A stretch of 64,000 nucleotides of DNA from Bacillota bacterium (GTDB taxonomy: Bacteria > Bacillota > Clostridia > Acetivibrionales > DTU013), in the NCBI GenBank assembly GCA_023435305.1, contig JAEYRV010000048.1, positions 1 to 64,000 of the forward strand, in the 5' to 3' direction. Positions 6,655 through 14,986 of the stretch are shown here, piece after piece (position 1 is the first letter of the stretch; each line of letters starts with the position of its first letter). Both the position numbers and the translations under genes were made by a program. The notes under the pieces were generated by a model, which had not been told where the DNA came from, ran no database searches, and saw only the letters and a list, made by a program, of their open reading frames with translations.

Positions 6655-7038
6655 TCATTCATTCAGCTTTTTGAATATCTCATCCTTTATTTTGCTCTTT
6701 AGATAAATGGTGTTGCTGCCTTCATTTATCAAAGCGCGTCTGATATACTCGACCTCAGCCTCCGTCAAATACAGCACCTTGCCCTTCAGCTCCGCTCTGA
6801 CATTGCTGAATATCTCATTGATCGCGTTTTTGGCTGACTCTGTACTGCCGAAGTAATAAACCTCCTGTGAGCCGTCATATTCGGCGCCATGGTGAATGTA
6901 TATCATTGTCACAGCTGCTGTTTCAAGACCTGTGACACGTGCTATATCACTTGTTTTATATATTCCCGTATAGTCTATATAGTAGCTGTTATCCTTTCTG
7001 CCTGATTTTCTAACAACAAAGCTTGACAGATTGACCAT
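6655..7038 (-). CDS. Conserved hypothetical protein downstream of glgD
   Basis: A 127-residue soluble protein that I do not recognise. It has a GRKDNSYYIDYTGIYKTSDIA segment, a hydrophobic TAAVTMIYIHHG strand, and a C-terminal helical part ending in DEIFKKLNE. No membrane helix, signal peptide or metal motif is visible. The start is the ATG at 7038, with GGAGGT seven bases upstream. An in-frame ATG at 7053 lies within that site. It begins 26 bp after the glgD stop, so it is likely the last gene of the glgC-glgD transcript. A role in glycogen metabolism is only a guess from position. Confidence 0.7.
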   Translation of the reverse strand: MVNLSSFVVRKSGRKDNSYYIDYTGIYKTSDIARVTGLETAAVTMIYIHHGAEYDGSQEVYYFGSTESAKNAINEIFSNVRAELKGKVLYLTEAEVEYIRRALINEGSNTIYLKSKIKDEIFKKLNE

Positions 7039-7063
7039 ATCCGGCACCTCCATTCATCCTCTT

Positions 7064-8185
7064 CTATACCACCGAGTTTTTGCTTACGACAACAGGATAG
7101 TCATACTCTCCTTTAAGGTATTTCCCTTTCGTCAATATGACGTTCTTATCAATGATCGCATAATTTAGCGATGCATTCTCCTCGATCACGGCGCCCTGCA
7201 TTACTATGCTGTTTCTCACAACGGCTCCTTTGGCTACCGTGACGCCCCTGAACAGCACACTGTCTTCCACGACGCCCTCAATGAAGCAGCCGTCTGCAAT
7301 GATGGAGTTCCTGACCTCTGCCTCTTCATTATACTTGGCCGGCGCTTCATCCTTCACCTTGGTGTATATCTTGCCGTTTGTAAAGAATAGTTCTTCACGT
7401 ACAGCCGGATTCAACATATCCATGGAGCATCTGTAATAGTTGCGTACAGAGCTGATGTTGCGCCAGTAGCCCTTGAACTCATAGCCATAAATGTTGAGCT
7501 TTCCAAGCTTCTTGATCATTATGTCCTTTACAAAATCGTAGTCTCCATGTGCTATACACTCCTCAAGCAGCGAAATCAGCAATGTCCTTTTTATCATATA
7601 TACGCCGATAGATGCCAGATCAGACTGGGGATGGAGTGGCTTTTCCTGCAGATCGGACACTCTGTTATTCTCGTCAAGCTTTATTATTCCAAGCCTGGAG
7701 AGGTCTTCACGACTGAAGTCGTACATTTTTCTGTATGCCAGGGTAATATCGGCATTGGTCTCGATATGGTACTCAAGCATACCGTCCAGCTGCATCTTGA
7801 AGATACCGTTTCCCTGTGAAATAACTACATATTCCTCATTGCTTCGTCTCAGGAAGGAGAGATTGTGGTACATTGCGTCCGCGCTTCCCCTATACCAGCC
7901 GTTTTCTTCGTCAGAAAGCGATGGCGGGAATATGAACAGTCCGTCGTACCTTCTGTCAAGATCCCATTCCTTTCCCGCTCCCAGGTGGTCCATCAATGAC
8001 CTGAAGCTGTACTGTGTGAGCACTCCGACATTTTTTATGCCGGAATTGACCATGTTTGATAAAGTAAAATCGATTGCTCTGTATTTTCCGCCGAAAGGAA
8101 TGGCAGATACGGACCTGATATATGAAAGATCCTTCAACTCAGGCTTTCTCCAGCCTGAAAGTATCAATCCCATTGTATTTATCAT
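7064..8185 (-). CDS. glgD: GlgD, second subunit of glucose-1-phosphate adenylyltransferase
   Basis: A 373-residue GlgC homologue. It begins MINTMGLILSGWRKPELKDL, where the GlgC pyrophosphate-loop signature (GGxGxRL) is degenerate, as is usual for Firmicute GlgD. It keeps IPFGGKYRAIDFTLSNMVNSGI and a C-terminal left-handed beta-helix (~260-350). GlgD forms a hetero-oligomer with GlgC and raises its activity in ADP-glucose synthesis, the committed step of glycogen formation. Its ATG overlaps the glgC stop by four bases (ATGA), so the subunits are co-translated. Confidence 0.95.
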   Translation of the reverse strand: MINTMGLILSGWRKPELKDLSYIRSVSAIPFGGKYRAIDFTLSNMVNSGIKNVGVLTQYSFRSLMDHLGAGKEWDLDRRYDGLFIFPPSLSDEENGWYRGSADAMYHNLSFLRRSNEEYVVISQGNGIFKMQLDGMLEYHIETNADITLAYRKMYDFSREDLSRLGIIKLDENNRVSDLQEKPLHPQSDLASIGVYMIKRTLLISLLEECIAHGDYDFVKDIMIKKLGKLNIYGYEFKGYWRNISSVRNYYRCSMDMLNPAVREELFFTNGKIYTKVKDEAPAKYNEEAEVRNSIIADGCFIEGVVEDSVLFRGVTVAKGAVVRNSIVMQGAVIEENASLNYAIIDKNVILTKGKYLKGEYDYPVVVSKNSVV

Positions 8186-9462
8186 TCACACACACCACCC
8201 TTATATATACTGGAGCCTGAAGGCACTGTTACGCTGCAGAAGTCCTCCTTCTGAGCATGCATGTCGATCATTACATTCTTCCCTATTATGGCATCGTCAG
8301 GTATTTCGGCATGCTCTCCCACAACAGTGATACCAGAGCTATAAACACCCGGTTTATCCTCATTTGGCATATCCTCACCTTTACCGATGACGACCCTGTT
8401 GCCCACGACCGTACTCTCGCCTACTATGCAGTGATCAAGCACGCAGCCCTCTCCAACATGAGTATTTGACATTATTATCGAGTTTTCTATCAATGTATCC
8501 TTTCCTACAAAGGCTCCCGGGAAAAGAACAGAGTTCCTGACGGTACCATAGATCATGCAGCCCTCTGCTATCACCGAAGTTTTTATGCTGCCCGACGGCG
8601 CTACATAATGAGGTGGCTTAACAGGATTCGGGGTATATGTCCTCCATGCAGGATCGTATAGATTGAATTCGGGCACTCTTTTTACCAGATCCATGTTCGA
8701 CTCCCAGAAGGCCTGAATCGTACCGACATCCTTCCAGTAGCCTGTAAACTTGTATGCATAGAGTCTTCTTTCCTCAGAAAGCATGGCGGGTATTATGTCC
8801 TTGCCGAAATCATGGTCTGAGTCCTGCATCTGCTCATCCCGAAGCAGATATCCTCTCAGCACGTCCCATGTGAAAATGTAGACACCCATTGAAGCCAGCG
8901 TACTCTTGGGATTTTGAGGCTTCTCAGCGAACTCGTGTATGCGTCCCTTGTCATCGCAGCTCATTATGCCATACCGTGACGCTTCCTCGTAGGATACATT
9001 AATTACTGATATCGTGGCCTCTGCATTGTTTTTTACATGGAATTTCAGCATTTCGGAGTAATCCATCTTGTAAATATGGTCGCCGGACAAGATAATGACA
9101 TATTTGGGCGCCATTTTATCCACATAGTCAATATTCTGACTTATTGCATTTGCAGTGCCCGTGTACCATTCACCGCTGCTCTCCTTCATAAATGGCGACA
9201 GTATGGTGACTCCTCCGTTCATCCTGTCCATGTCCCAGGGCTTTCCTATACCGATGTGATTGTTCAGCTTGAGCGGCTGATACTGAGTAAGGACACCTAC
9301 AGTGTCTATTCCTGAATTGATACAGTTACTCAGCGAGAAATCGATGATCCTGTATTTGCCGCCGAACAATACTGCCGGTTTGGCCGCCTTCTTGGTCAGG
9401 ACCCCGAGTCTGCTGCCCTGTCCTCCGGCCAGCAACAGAGCAATTATCTCCTTTTTAACCAT
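8182..9462 (-). CDS. glgC: Glucose-1-phosphate adenylyltransferase, catalytic subunit
   Basis: A 426-residue enzyme making ADP-glucose from ATP and glucose-1-phosphate. The N-terminal nucleotidyltransferase motif LLLAGGQGSRLG (~10-21) has the catalytic Arg. KPAVLFGGKYRIIDF holds the Lys of the substrate loop, and SGDHIYKMDY carries the metal-binding Asp. The C-terminal beta-helix starts near residue 290 (SGSIKTSVIAEGCMIYG). The length is typical. GGGGGGAT lies seven bases before the ATG. It is the first gene of a glgC-glgD-hypothetical operon. No glycogen synthase or branching enzyme is next to it. Confidence 0.97.
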   Translation of the reverse strand: MVKKEIIALLLAGGQGSRLGVLTKKAAKPAVLFGGKYRIIDFSLSNCINSGIDTVGVLTQYQPLKLNNHIGIGKPWDMDRMNGGVTILSPFMKESSGEWYTGTANAISQNIDYVDKMAPKYVIILSGDHIYKMDYSEMLKFHVKNNAEATISVINVSYEEASRYGIMSCDDKGRIHEFAEKPQNPKSTLASMGVYIFTWDVLRGYLLRDEQMQDSDHDFGKDIIPAMLSEERRLYAYKFTGYWKDVGTIQAFWESNMDLVKRVPEFNLYDPAWRTYTPNPVKPPHYVAPSGSIKTSVIAEGCMIYGTVRNSVLFPGAFVGKDTLIENSIIMSNTHVGEGCVLDHCIVGESTVVGNRVVIGKGEDMPNEDKPGVYSSGITVVGEHAEIPDDAIIGKNVMIDMHAQKEDFCSVTVPSGSSIYKGGVCE

Positions 9463-9519
9463 CGTACATCCCCCCTATGCTTATCTGCAAATTATATGTT
9501 TTGTTCGTTCCGACATACC

Positions 9520-10245
9520 TTATCGGGATCGAGTAGATCTTACCGGACATACCTTTATGCAAATGCCGCAGACAGAGCCGCGTCCGATATGCTTGAATTT
9601 ACTGTTCATATAGTCGCTGCACGCTTTTGCATCAACGATTTCATCCCTGGCCACTCCACCATACCAGTCCCTGCCCGTCAGGGCCATGGCCGGGCACGCA
9701 TTGACACACAAATTGCAGCCTGAACATGGTGACTGCACTTCAGTATCTGTCTGTGCCGCCCCAATTGCTGCCGCAGTCTCCATACTGTCCGCTATTAGCG
9801 GCATATCTGTCAGAATAGTGGTGAGTCTAACCCTGGGACCGTACTCCCTGTGCAGGAAAAGTCCGTTCTTTCCGATACCGCCGAGGCCGGCCATGACAGC
9901 TGCTGTTTTATGTGGAAATATCCCCATGTACGGGTCACCTGCATCGTTCACTGTCTGTGATGCCGGTACAGCAACTGCGTCGTATCCGCACTGCTGGATG
10001 AACATGGCACCTCTCAGCGCTATTTGGTCCAGCGCTGCATTTACAGTCCTGTAATGATGAAAATATGTGTAGGTGGGCTTGTCGGCAATTTCATCAATTG
10101 TTGCGTCAGACAAGCGTATACCGATAGTAATCGCATAATGCAGATCGCTGAAGCCGTCTGCTGTTTTTCCGCTCACATCCGAAAAACCGGCAAATGAAGC
10201 GCCGAGTCCGGTTAGTAAATGCATAAGCTCTTTATACTTCTGCAT
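9520..10245 (-). CDS. QueG-like double 4Fe-4S cluster protein
   Basis: A 241-residue iron-sulfur protein related to epoxyqueuosine reductase but shorter (QueG is about 310-380) and lacking the C-terminal HEAT-type extension. The C-terminal part has two ferredoxin motifs, CSGCNLCVNACP (~187) and CGICIKVCP (~226). The middle has the family segment MAGLGGIGKNGLFLHREYGPRVR, where QueG relatives bind cobalamin. A role in redox chemistry is likely, but true queuosine function is uncertain because of the truncation. AAAGGAG lies 8 bases before the ATG. It is transcribed separately from the divergent DUF4364 gene. Confidence 0.8.
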   Translation of the reverse strand: MQKYKELMHLLTGLGASFAGFSDVSGKTADGFSDLHYAITIGIRLSDATIDEIADKPTYTYFHHYRTVNAALDQIALRGAMFIQQCGYDAVAVPASQTVNDAGDPYMGIFPHKTAAVMAGLGGIGKNGLFLHREYGPRVRLTTILTDMPLIADSMETAAAIGAAQTDTEVQSPCSGCNLCVNACPAMALTGRDWYGGVARDEIVDAKACSDYMNSKFKHIGRGSVCGICIKVCPVRSTRSR

Positions 10246-10435
10246 CCGTCTTTCTCCTTTGTGCGGGAATCGTCCTTAGAATAATAATACCACAGACATG
10301 TTATTTTAACCATAGTCAAGGTACCATTTTTTGTATTGTGGATAATATTGAATAGTACATGCAGACACATTATGCTATAATCTATAAGAACATCACTGTA
10401 TACGAATATCATATAAAGGCCCCAAGGAGGTACGG

Positions 10436-10993
10436 ATGAATCCACTCGGAAGCAGCCAGGAAATAGTTCAGAACAAGCTTATAATAATGTATATACTGCA
10501 CAGGCTGAATATACCAACCAGCAATGGAACAATCACAAAGCTGGTACTGGAGACGCGTCTGATGAACTATTTCATGTTTCAGCAGTGCTTCAACGAGCTT
10601 TGTGAAGGCGGACTGGTAAAGCTGGAAAAGCCGGCTCCGGAAAAAAGAAAGCAGGAGCTCCCGGGCGGTTATGTACTCACAAAATCAGGGAACAATACAT
10701 TGCAGTATTTTATAAACCTGATCTCACCTGGCATAAAAAAACAGCTGGATAAGATAACGCCTGCATTGCGCAGGGAAATTGAGGAGGACTCACTTATCAC
10801 AGCCGATTATATACCCGAGAGCGAAGATAAGTTCACAGTGGTCTGCAACATGAGGGAGAAGGGTTTCCCCCTCATAGAATTGAAGGCGACTGTAGGAACG
10901 AAAAAAGATGCGCTGTCGGTATGTGAAAACTGGAAAAAATACTCTTCGGAGATTTATGCGGAAATCATCGGATCACTGACAAAGCCGAGGTGA
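10436..10993 (+). CDS. DUF4364 family protein (PadR/winged helix-like)
   Basis: A 185-residue protein matching the DUF4364 family of Clostridia. The N-terminal half (~10-95) reads as a winged-helix unit: NKLIIMYILHRLNIPTSNGTI, then a recognition-type helix, then GGYVLTKSGNNTL. The C-terminal half is a mixed domain (FTVVCNMREKGFPLIELKATVG). The family is thought to regulate transcription, but targets are not established. AAGGAGG lies six bases upstream of the ATG. A TATAAT box (10376-10381) lies 54 bp before it. The last 29 bases overlap the 3' end of the convergent yhbY. Confidence 0.85.
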   Translation: MNPLGSSQEIVQNKLIIMYILHRLNIPTSNGTITKLVLETRLMNYFMFQQCFNELCEGGLVKLEKPAPEKRKQELPGGYVLTKSGNNTLQYFINLISPGIKKQLDKITPALRREIEEDSLITADYIPESEDKFTVVCNMREKGFPLIELKATVGTKKDALSVCENWKKYSSEIYAEIIGSLTKPR

Positions 10994-11270
10994 TCTCCTT
11001 GTGCTTTTCAGACTCCTTGTAGAGCACGAACCTGTTTCCTATCACCTGAACCACATCGGCGCCCACGATCCCGGCGATCTCATCGCCTATTTCCCGCGCC
11101 CCAGCCTCAGAATTCCTGAGGACTGTCGCTTTTACCAGCTCCCGCGCCTCAAGTGCATCATTGAACTGCTTTATCAGGTTATCACCAATTCCGCCCTTTC
11201 CTATCTGAAAAATGGGCTCCATTGTATTTGCCAAACTTCTTAAATAACTTCTTTGCTTGCTGGTCAGCAT
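10965..11270 (-). CDS. yhbY: YhbY family ribosome-associated RNA-binding protein
   Basis: A 101-residue single CRM (CRS1-YhbY) domain. It begins MLTSKQRSYLRSLANTMEPIFQIGKGGI, with the conserved GKGG loop, and later has EIAGIVGADVVQVIGNRFVLYK. The family binds pre-50S particles. It starts 13 bp after the obgE stop, with GGAG upstream, so it is the last gene of the ribosomal operon. Pairing with Obg, a 50S assembly GTPase, fits that role. It overlaps the end of the DUF4364 gene tail to tail. Confidence 0.95.
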   Translation of the reverse strand: MLTSKQRSYLRSLANTMEPIFQIGKGGIGDNLIKQFNDALEARELVKATVLRNSEAGAREIGDEIAGIVGADVVQVIGNRFVLYKESEKHKEITSALSVIR

Positions 11271-11283
11271 ACTTATCTCCTTA

Positions 11284-12558
11284 CTATCTCATATACTCAA
11301 ATTCGATATCGTAGATCTTTACCGTATCCCCCTCATTAATCCCCAGCTTCTCGAGAGCATCTATCACTCCCTTTGTCCTGAGTGAACGCTGGAAATACTG
11401 AAGGGATTCATAGATGTTGAAGTTGGTGGAACCGACCACCTTCCTGATCCAAATGCCCTCAACGATGAATACATTGCCCTCCCTGCGGACAGTGAACGGC
11501 TCTTCCTCCTCAGCCTTGTAAACGACATCCTTCACCTCGTCCATCATCGGCAATGCTTCCGGAAGCTCCTTCAACTGAGCTGCAATGTACTGCATCAGTT
11601 CCTTTACACCGCTGTTCGAAGCCGCTGAAACAGGAAACACCTTATAGCCCTTTTCCTCGAGTGCCTTTGTAAAGCCTTCAAGGTTCTCCCTTCCCTGAGG
11701 CAGGTCTGTTTTATTTGCCGCGACTACCTGAGGTCTGGCCGCGAGCTTCGGATTGTATTTCATGAGCTCTTCATTTATCTGTTCAAAATCACTTAAAGGA
11801 TCACGTCCATCAACGCCTGCAACATCCACTACATGCAGCAGCAGCCTGTTCCTCTCCACGTGCCTTAGAAAGTCAAAGCCCAATCCGACTCCTTCATGAG
11901 CTCCCTCTATCAGCCCGGGTATATCCGCCATAAGGAAGCTGGTTCCTTCACCAATGCTGACTACTCCTAAATTGGGCTCGAGAGTAGTGAAAGGATAGTC
12001 CGCTATTTTGGGTTTTGCCGCAGAAACAACAGAAAGGATCGTGGATTTTCCGGCATTGGGAAAGCCTACGAGACCTACATCTGCTATGAGCTTGAGTTCC
12101 AGCTCGACATCGAATTCTTCTCCCGGGTCACCAGGCTTTGCAAAGCTTGGGACCTGTCTTGTTGAGGTCGCAAAATGCTGGTTGCCGGCGCCTCCCTTTC
12201 CTCCCTTTGCCACAAGGGTCTCCTGGTCCGGTTCGACCATATCCGCAAGGACCCGTCCGGTCCGGACATCCTTGACAATGGTCCCGGGCGGCACCTTTAT
12301 GACGGTATCGCGGCCGCTTTTGCCGGTACGTCTGGCTGCGCCTCCATTATCACCGGATTCCGCATTATATTTTCTTTTATACCTGAAATCGATGAGAGTC
12401 CTTAGCCCTTCATCAACTTTGAAAATGACGTCGCCGCCCTTTCCTCCGTCACCGCCGTCTGGTCCGCCTGCCGCGACATATTTCTCCCTGTGGAATGAAA
12501 CGATGCCGTTGCCTCCGTCACCCGCTTTTATATGTATACTGGCGCGATCAATGAACAT
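11284..12558 (-). CDS. obgE: Obg GTPase, 50S subunit assembly
   Basis: A 424-residue GTPase in three parts. The glycine-rich Obg fold spans ~1-157 (GGDGGNGIVSFHREKYV, GGDGGKGGDVIF). The G domain has G1 GFPNAGKST (~166), switch G3 DIPG and NKTD. The C-terminal OCT domain spans ~345-424 (FTVRREGNVFIVEG), as in Gram-positive Obg proteins. It acts in late 50S assembly and stress signalling. A terminator-like hairpin separates it from rpmA, so expression relies on read-through or a local promoter. Confidence 0.97.
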   Translation of the reverse strand: MFIDRASIHIKAGDGGNGIVSFHREKYVAAGGPDGGDGGKGGDVIFKVDEGLRTLIDFRYKRKYNAESGDNGGAARRTGKSGRDTVIKVPPGTIVKDVRTGRVLADMVEPDQETLVAKGGKGGAGNQHFATSTRQVPSFAKPGDPGEEFDVELELKLIADVGLVGFPNAGKSTILSVVSAAKPKIADYPFTTLEPNLGVVSIGEGTSFLMADIPGLIEGAHEGVGLGFDFLRHVERNRLLLHVVDVAGVDGRDPLSDFEQINEELMKYNPKLAARPQVVAANKTDLPQGRENLEGFTKALEEKGYKVFPVSAASNSGVKELMQYIAAQLKELPEALPMMDEVKDVVYKAEEEEPFTVRREGNVFIVEGIWIRKVVGSTNFNIYESLQYFQRSLRTKGVIDALEKLGINEGDTVKIYDIEFEYMR

Positions 12559-12582
12559 TCCCTGTTACCCTCCATATGCAAA

Positions 12583-12612
12583 AAGTCCCGGCCTTTATGT
12601 GCCGGGACTTAT
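12583..12612 (-). terminator. Intrinsic terminator between rpmA and obgE
   Basis: AAGTCCCGGC (12583-12592) pairs with GCCGGGACTT (12601-12610). The minus-strand copy is followed by TTTTTGC. The hairpin would set ribosomal protein output above that of obgE-yhbY. On the plus strand it also has a T run. Confidence 0.8.
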
Positions 12613-12622
12613 TTTTTGCGTA

Positions 12623-12901
12623 TTACATTGTTACTATACTAACCTGCTTTTTGTCCTTGCCCACTCTTTCAAATCTGACCTTGCCCTCTGCCAGAGCAAA
12701 AAGGGTGTCATCCTTGCCTATTCCAACATTTTCTCCGGGGTGGATCTTTGTACCCCTCTGTCTGACCAGAATGTTGCCGGCCAGTACGAACTGTCCGTCA
12801 GCCCTCTTGACACCGAGTCTCTGAGCCGCACTGTCACGGCCGTTCCTTGAGCTGCCGACTCCCTTTTTATGAGCAAACAACTGAAGATTGATTTTAATCA
12901 T
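12623..12901 (-). CDS. rpmA: 50S ribosomal protein L27, precursor form
   Basis: A 92-residue L27. The start is the ATG at 12901, with GGAGGTG upstream. It carries the Firmicute N-terminal extension MIKINLQLF before the mature AHKKGVGSSRNGRDS. Prp cuts after the Phe to free the N-terminus that reaches the peptidyl transferase centre. The cleavage consensus NLQxFAxKKG matches. The body has GVKRADGQFVLAGNILVRQRG and FALAEGKVRFE. The protease that processes it is encoded immediately upstream. Confidence 0.97.
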   Translation of the reverse strand: MIKINLQLFAHKKGVGSSRNGRDSAAQRLGVKRADGQFVLAGNILVRQRGTKIHPGENVGIGKDDTLFALAEGKVRFERVGKDKKQVSIVTM

Positions 12902-12905
12902 TGGA

Positions 12906-13238
12906 TTACACCTCCTCATCCATTACCGAAACATACTTACCATATGAATGTTCTATCTGCTTGAAGCCTATCGCCGTCGTTTCCATTATGACCGCCGCAG
13001 TTGCTGCCTGCTTCTCGTTCATATTCTCCGGCAGACGTATCGTCATATGACCGCTGCCTTCAGAATAACACCTCTTCAGTCCTGCGAGTTCCCCAAGTGC
13101 CCCGGCTGCCGTATAGGCTGTCACCGACACTGCCGAGCAGATGATGTCCGCTCCTTCCTCTGCATAGCCCGAATGTCCGTCGATCTTCATACTGCTGATA
13201 GAACCTGCCGAATTCCTTGAAATAACTATCCTAATCAT
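12906..13238 (-). CDS. prp: Prp, ribosomal-processing cysteine protease
   Basis: A 110-residue protease between L21 and L27 in the normal Firmicute order. His22 (GHSGYAEEG) and Cys34 (DIICSAVS) form the catalytic dyad. The flanking sequence is typical of the family. It removes the short leader of L27 and is essential where L27 has that leader, as here. It starts 2 bp after the rplU stop and ends 4 bp before the rpmA start, so the three genes form one tightly packed unit. Confidence 0.96.
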   Translation of the reverse strand: MIRIVISRNSAGSISSMKIDGHSGYAEEGADIICSAVSVTAYTAAGALGELAGLKRCYSEGSGHMTIRLPENMNEKQAATAAVIMETTAIGFKQIEHSYGKYVSVMDEEV

Positions 13239-13240
13239 TA

Positions 13241-13552
13241 TCAGACACTGATCTTTTCGATCTGGACCTTTGTGTAAGGCTGCCTGTGTCCGGTCTTGTT
13301 CCTGTAACCCTTCTTGGGCTTGTACTTGAATACAAAGATCTTCTTTTCCTTGCCCTGTCCGAGTACCTTTGCGGATACACTTGCATTTGCTACCAACGGC
13401 TTGCCGAAAGTAACGTTGCCTTCGCTAGATACAGCAAGGACTTTGTCAAATGTGACAGCAACGCCGTCTTCAGCATCAAGCTTCTCAACGAATACTACAT
13501 CGCCTTCCTGCACCTTGTACTGCTTTCCACCTGTCTCAATTACTGCGTACAT
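13241..13552 (-). CDS. rplU: 50S ribosomal protein L21
   Basis: A 103-residue L21, usual length. It begins MYAVIETGGKQYKVQEGDVVFVEKL and ends in the rRNA-binding motif KPKKGYRNKTGHRQPYTKVQI. It binds 23S rRNA in the large subunit. GGAGG lies 7 bases before the ATG. It is first in the rplU-prp-rpmA unit, with a dedicated promoter and a leader of about 90 nt. Confidence 0.98.
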   Translation of the reverse strand: MYAVIETGGKQYKVQEGDVVFVEKLDAEDGVAVTFDKVLAVSSEGNVTFGKPLVANASVSAKVLGQGKEKKIFVFKYKPKKGYRNKTGHRQPYTKVQIEKISV

Positions 13553-13642
13553 GGTATATACCTCCTGCTAACAGACTCGCCGGACCGTAAAGGCAGCTGT
13601 TTCAACTGATCCAGCATTTCAAAGCCTTGGCCGAGCGGTTAC
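13553..13642 (-). promoter_or_regulatory. rplU mRNA leader (L21 leader-like)
   Basis: About 90 nt separate the predicted transcription start from the rplU ATG. The region contains several short pairings and ends in GCAGGAGG. Firmicute rplU transcripts often carry an autoregulatory L21 leader RNA at this position. I infer the same here from place and size, not from a verified consensus match. Confidence 0.4.
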
Positions 13643-13648
13643 CGAAAT

Positions 13649-13678
13649 ATTTTAACACATGGTGCAGCTGTATGTCAA
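13649..13678 (-). promoter_or_regulatory. Promoter of rplU-prp-rpmA
   Basis: On the minus strand, TTGACA (13673-13678), an 18-bp spacer, then TAAAAT (13649-13654). It overlaps the 3' end of the RNase G gene, which stops at 13687. Confidence 0.65.
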
Positions 13679-13686
13679 CGCCAATT

Positions 13687-14970
13687 TTATTTATGTGCCT
13701 TCACCTTTTCATCAGCTGCGGGTATCTTGCCCGTCCCGTCACAGCAGGGGCAATCCACATGCAGGACCGTCGACAATTCCTGTCTCACCTTTTTCCTTGT
13801 CATCTCTATCAGTCCCAGCCCCGTCATGCCGACTACAGTTGTCTTGGTCCTGTCCTTTTTCAGCACCTGCTTGAGTACATCCATCACCATCTGCTGATGC
13901 TCATGCTCATGCATATCAATGAAATCAATTATTATTATGCCTCCGATGTCCCGCAGCCTCAGCTGCTTTGCTATCTCTGCGGCGGCATCCATATTGGTTT
14001 TCAGGACTGTGTCCTCAAGATTGTTTGCGCCCACATACTTCCCGGTATTGACATCAATGACAGTTAGGGCCTCCGTCTTGTCGATCACCAGATACCCTCC
14101 GCACTTGAGCCAGACCTTCCTGGACAATGCCTTGGCCAGCTTTGATTCAAGCTGGTAAAACCCAAACATCTCGTAATCCTTCGAATAATGCTCCACCCTC
14201 TTTTTAAGCTCGGGCGATAGCATCTCCACCAGCTCCAGCACCTTTTCATATTGTTCGCGGTCATTTATGACAAATTTATCTATATCTCTTGTAAACATAT
14301 CACGCACTATCCTGTAAACGAGGCACAGATCCTTATGCAGGCAGCGTGGGACCGGTCCGCTTTTTTCCTTCTCCTTTATACTGTCCCAAAGCTTTAGTAA
14401 AAAATCCAGATCTTCCTTAAAATTATCCTCTTCCATGCCTTCTGAGGCTGTCCTTACTATAAGCCCCATTCCATTTGGCTTTAAGCTTTCAGCGATTTTC
14501 TTCAGTTTGGCGCGTTCGCTCTCATTTTCTATTCTTCTGGACACGCCCGTATAATCGGCATCCGGCAGCAGCACCAGCTGCCTTCCGGGCAGAGTGATAT
14601 TGGTGGTGACCCTGGGTCCCTTTGATCCGATGGGCTCCTTGATCACCTGAACTGTCAGCTCCTGTCCGGCGCTGATCAATTCGCCTATATTATAATCCCT
14701 TGCTTCCGTATCGTCGTCATCTTCGCTGTATTCCTTTTTCGCTACAATATCTCCGGCATAAAGGAAGGCATTCTTCTCGAAGCCAATATCTATAAACGCC
14801 GCCTGCATTCCCGGCAGAACGCTGCTGACCTTTCCCCTGTAAATATTGCCTACCATTCTCTCCGTGCCAGGTTTCTCGATATATATTTCAGCCAGATCAT
14901 CGTCTTCAAGCAGCGCAACTCTGTTCCCGCCTGCTCCGATGTCCACAATCAATAGTTTACTCAATTCCAC
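13687..14970 (-). CDS. rng: Ribonuclease G/E family endoribonuclease
   Basis: A 427-residue Rne/Rng enzyme. An S1 domain with a long insert spans ~39-130 (GNIYRGKVSSVLPGMQAAFIDIG). An RNase H-like/DNase I-like catalytic part has TVIDVNTGKYVG (~300), with the metal-binding Asp, and IIIIDFIDMHEH. A Zn-link CPCCDGTG lies near the C-terminus, where E. coli RNase E dimers bind zinc. It is the RNase G length, without the degradosome scaffold. It acts in rRNA and mRNA processing. It lies 16 bp after the DUF2344 gene, in the conserved order before rplU. Confidence 0.94.
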   Translation of the reverse strand: MELSKLLIVDIGAGGNRVALLEDDDLAEIYIEKPGTERMVGNIYRGKVSSVLPGMQAAFIDIGFEKNAFLYAGDIVAKKEYSEDDDDTEARDYNIGELISAGQELTVQVIKEPIGSKGPRVTTNITLPGRQLVLLPDADYTGVSRRIENESERAKLKKIAESLKPNGMGLIVRTASEGMEEDNFKEDLDFLLKLWDSIKEKEKSGPVPRCLHKDLCLVYRIVRDMFTRDIDKFVINDREQYEKVLELVEMLSPELKKRVEHYSKDYEMFGFYQLESKLAKALSRKVWLKCGGYLVIDKTEALTVIDVNTGKYVGANNLEDTVLKTNMDAAAEIAKQLRLRDIGGIIIIDFIDMHEHEHQQMVMDVLKQVLKKDRTKTTVVGMTGLGLIEMTRKKVRQELSTVLHVDCPCCDGTGKIPAADEKVKAHK

Positions 14971-14986
14971 ACCTCAAATCATATAA

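Noticed and set aside
13553..13642. T-box or metabolite riboswitch before rplU
   Set aside because: No T-box sequence or riboswitch core. Position and length fit a ribosomal protein leader better.
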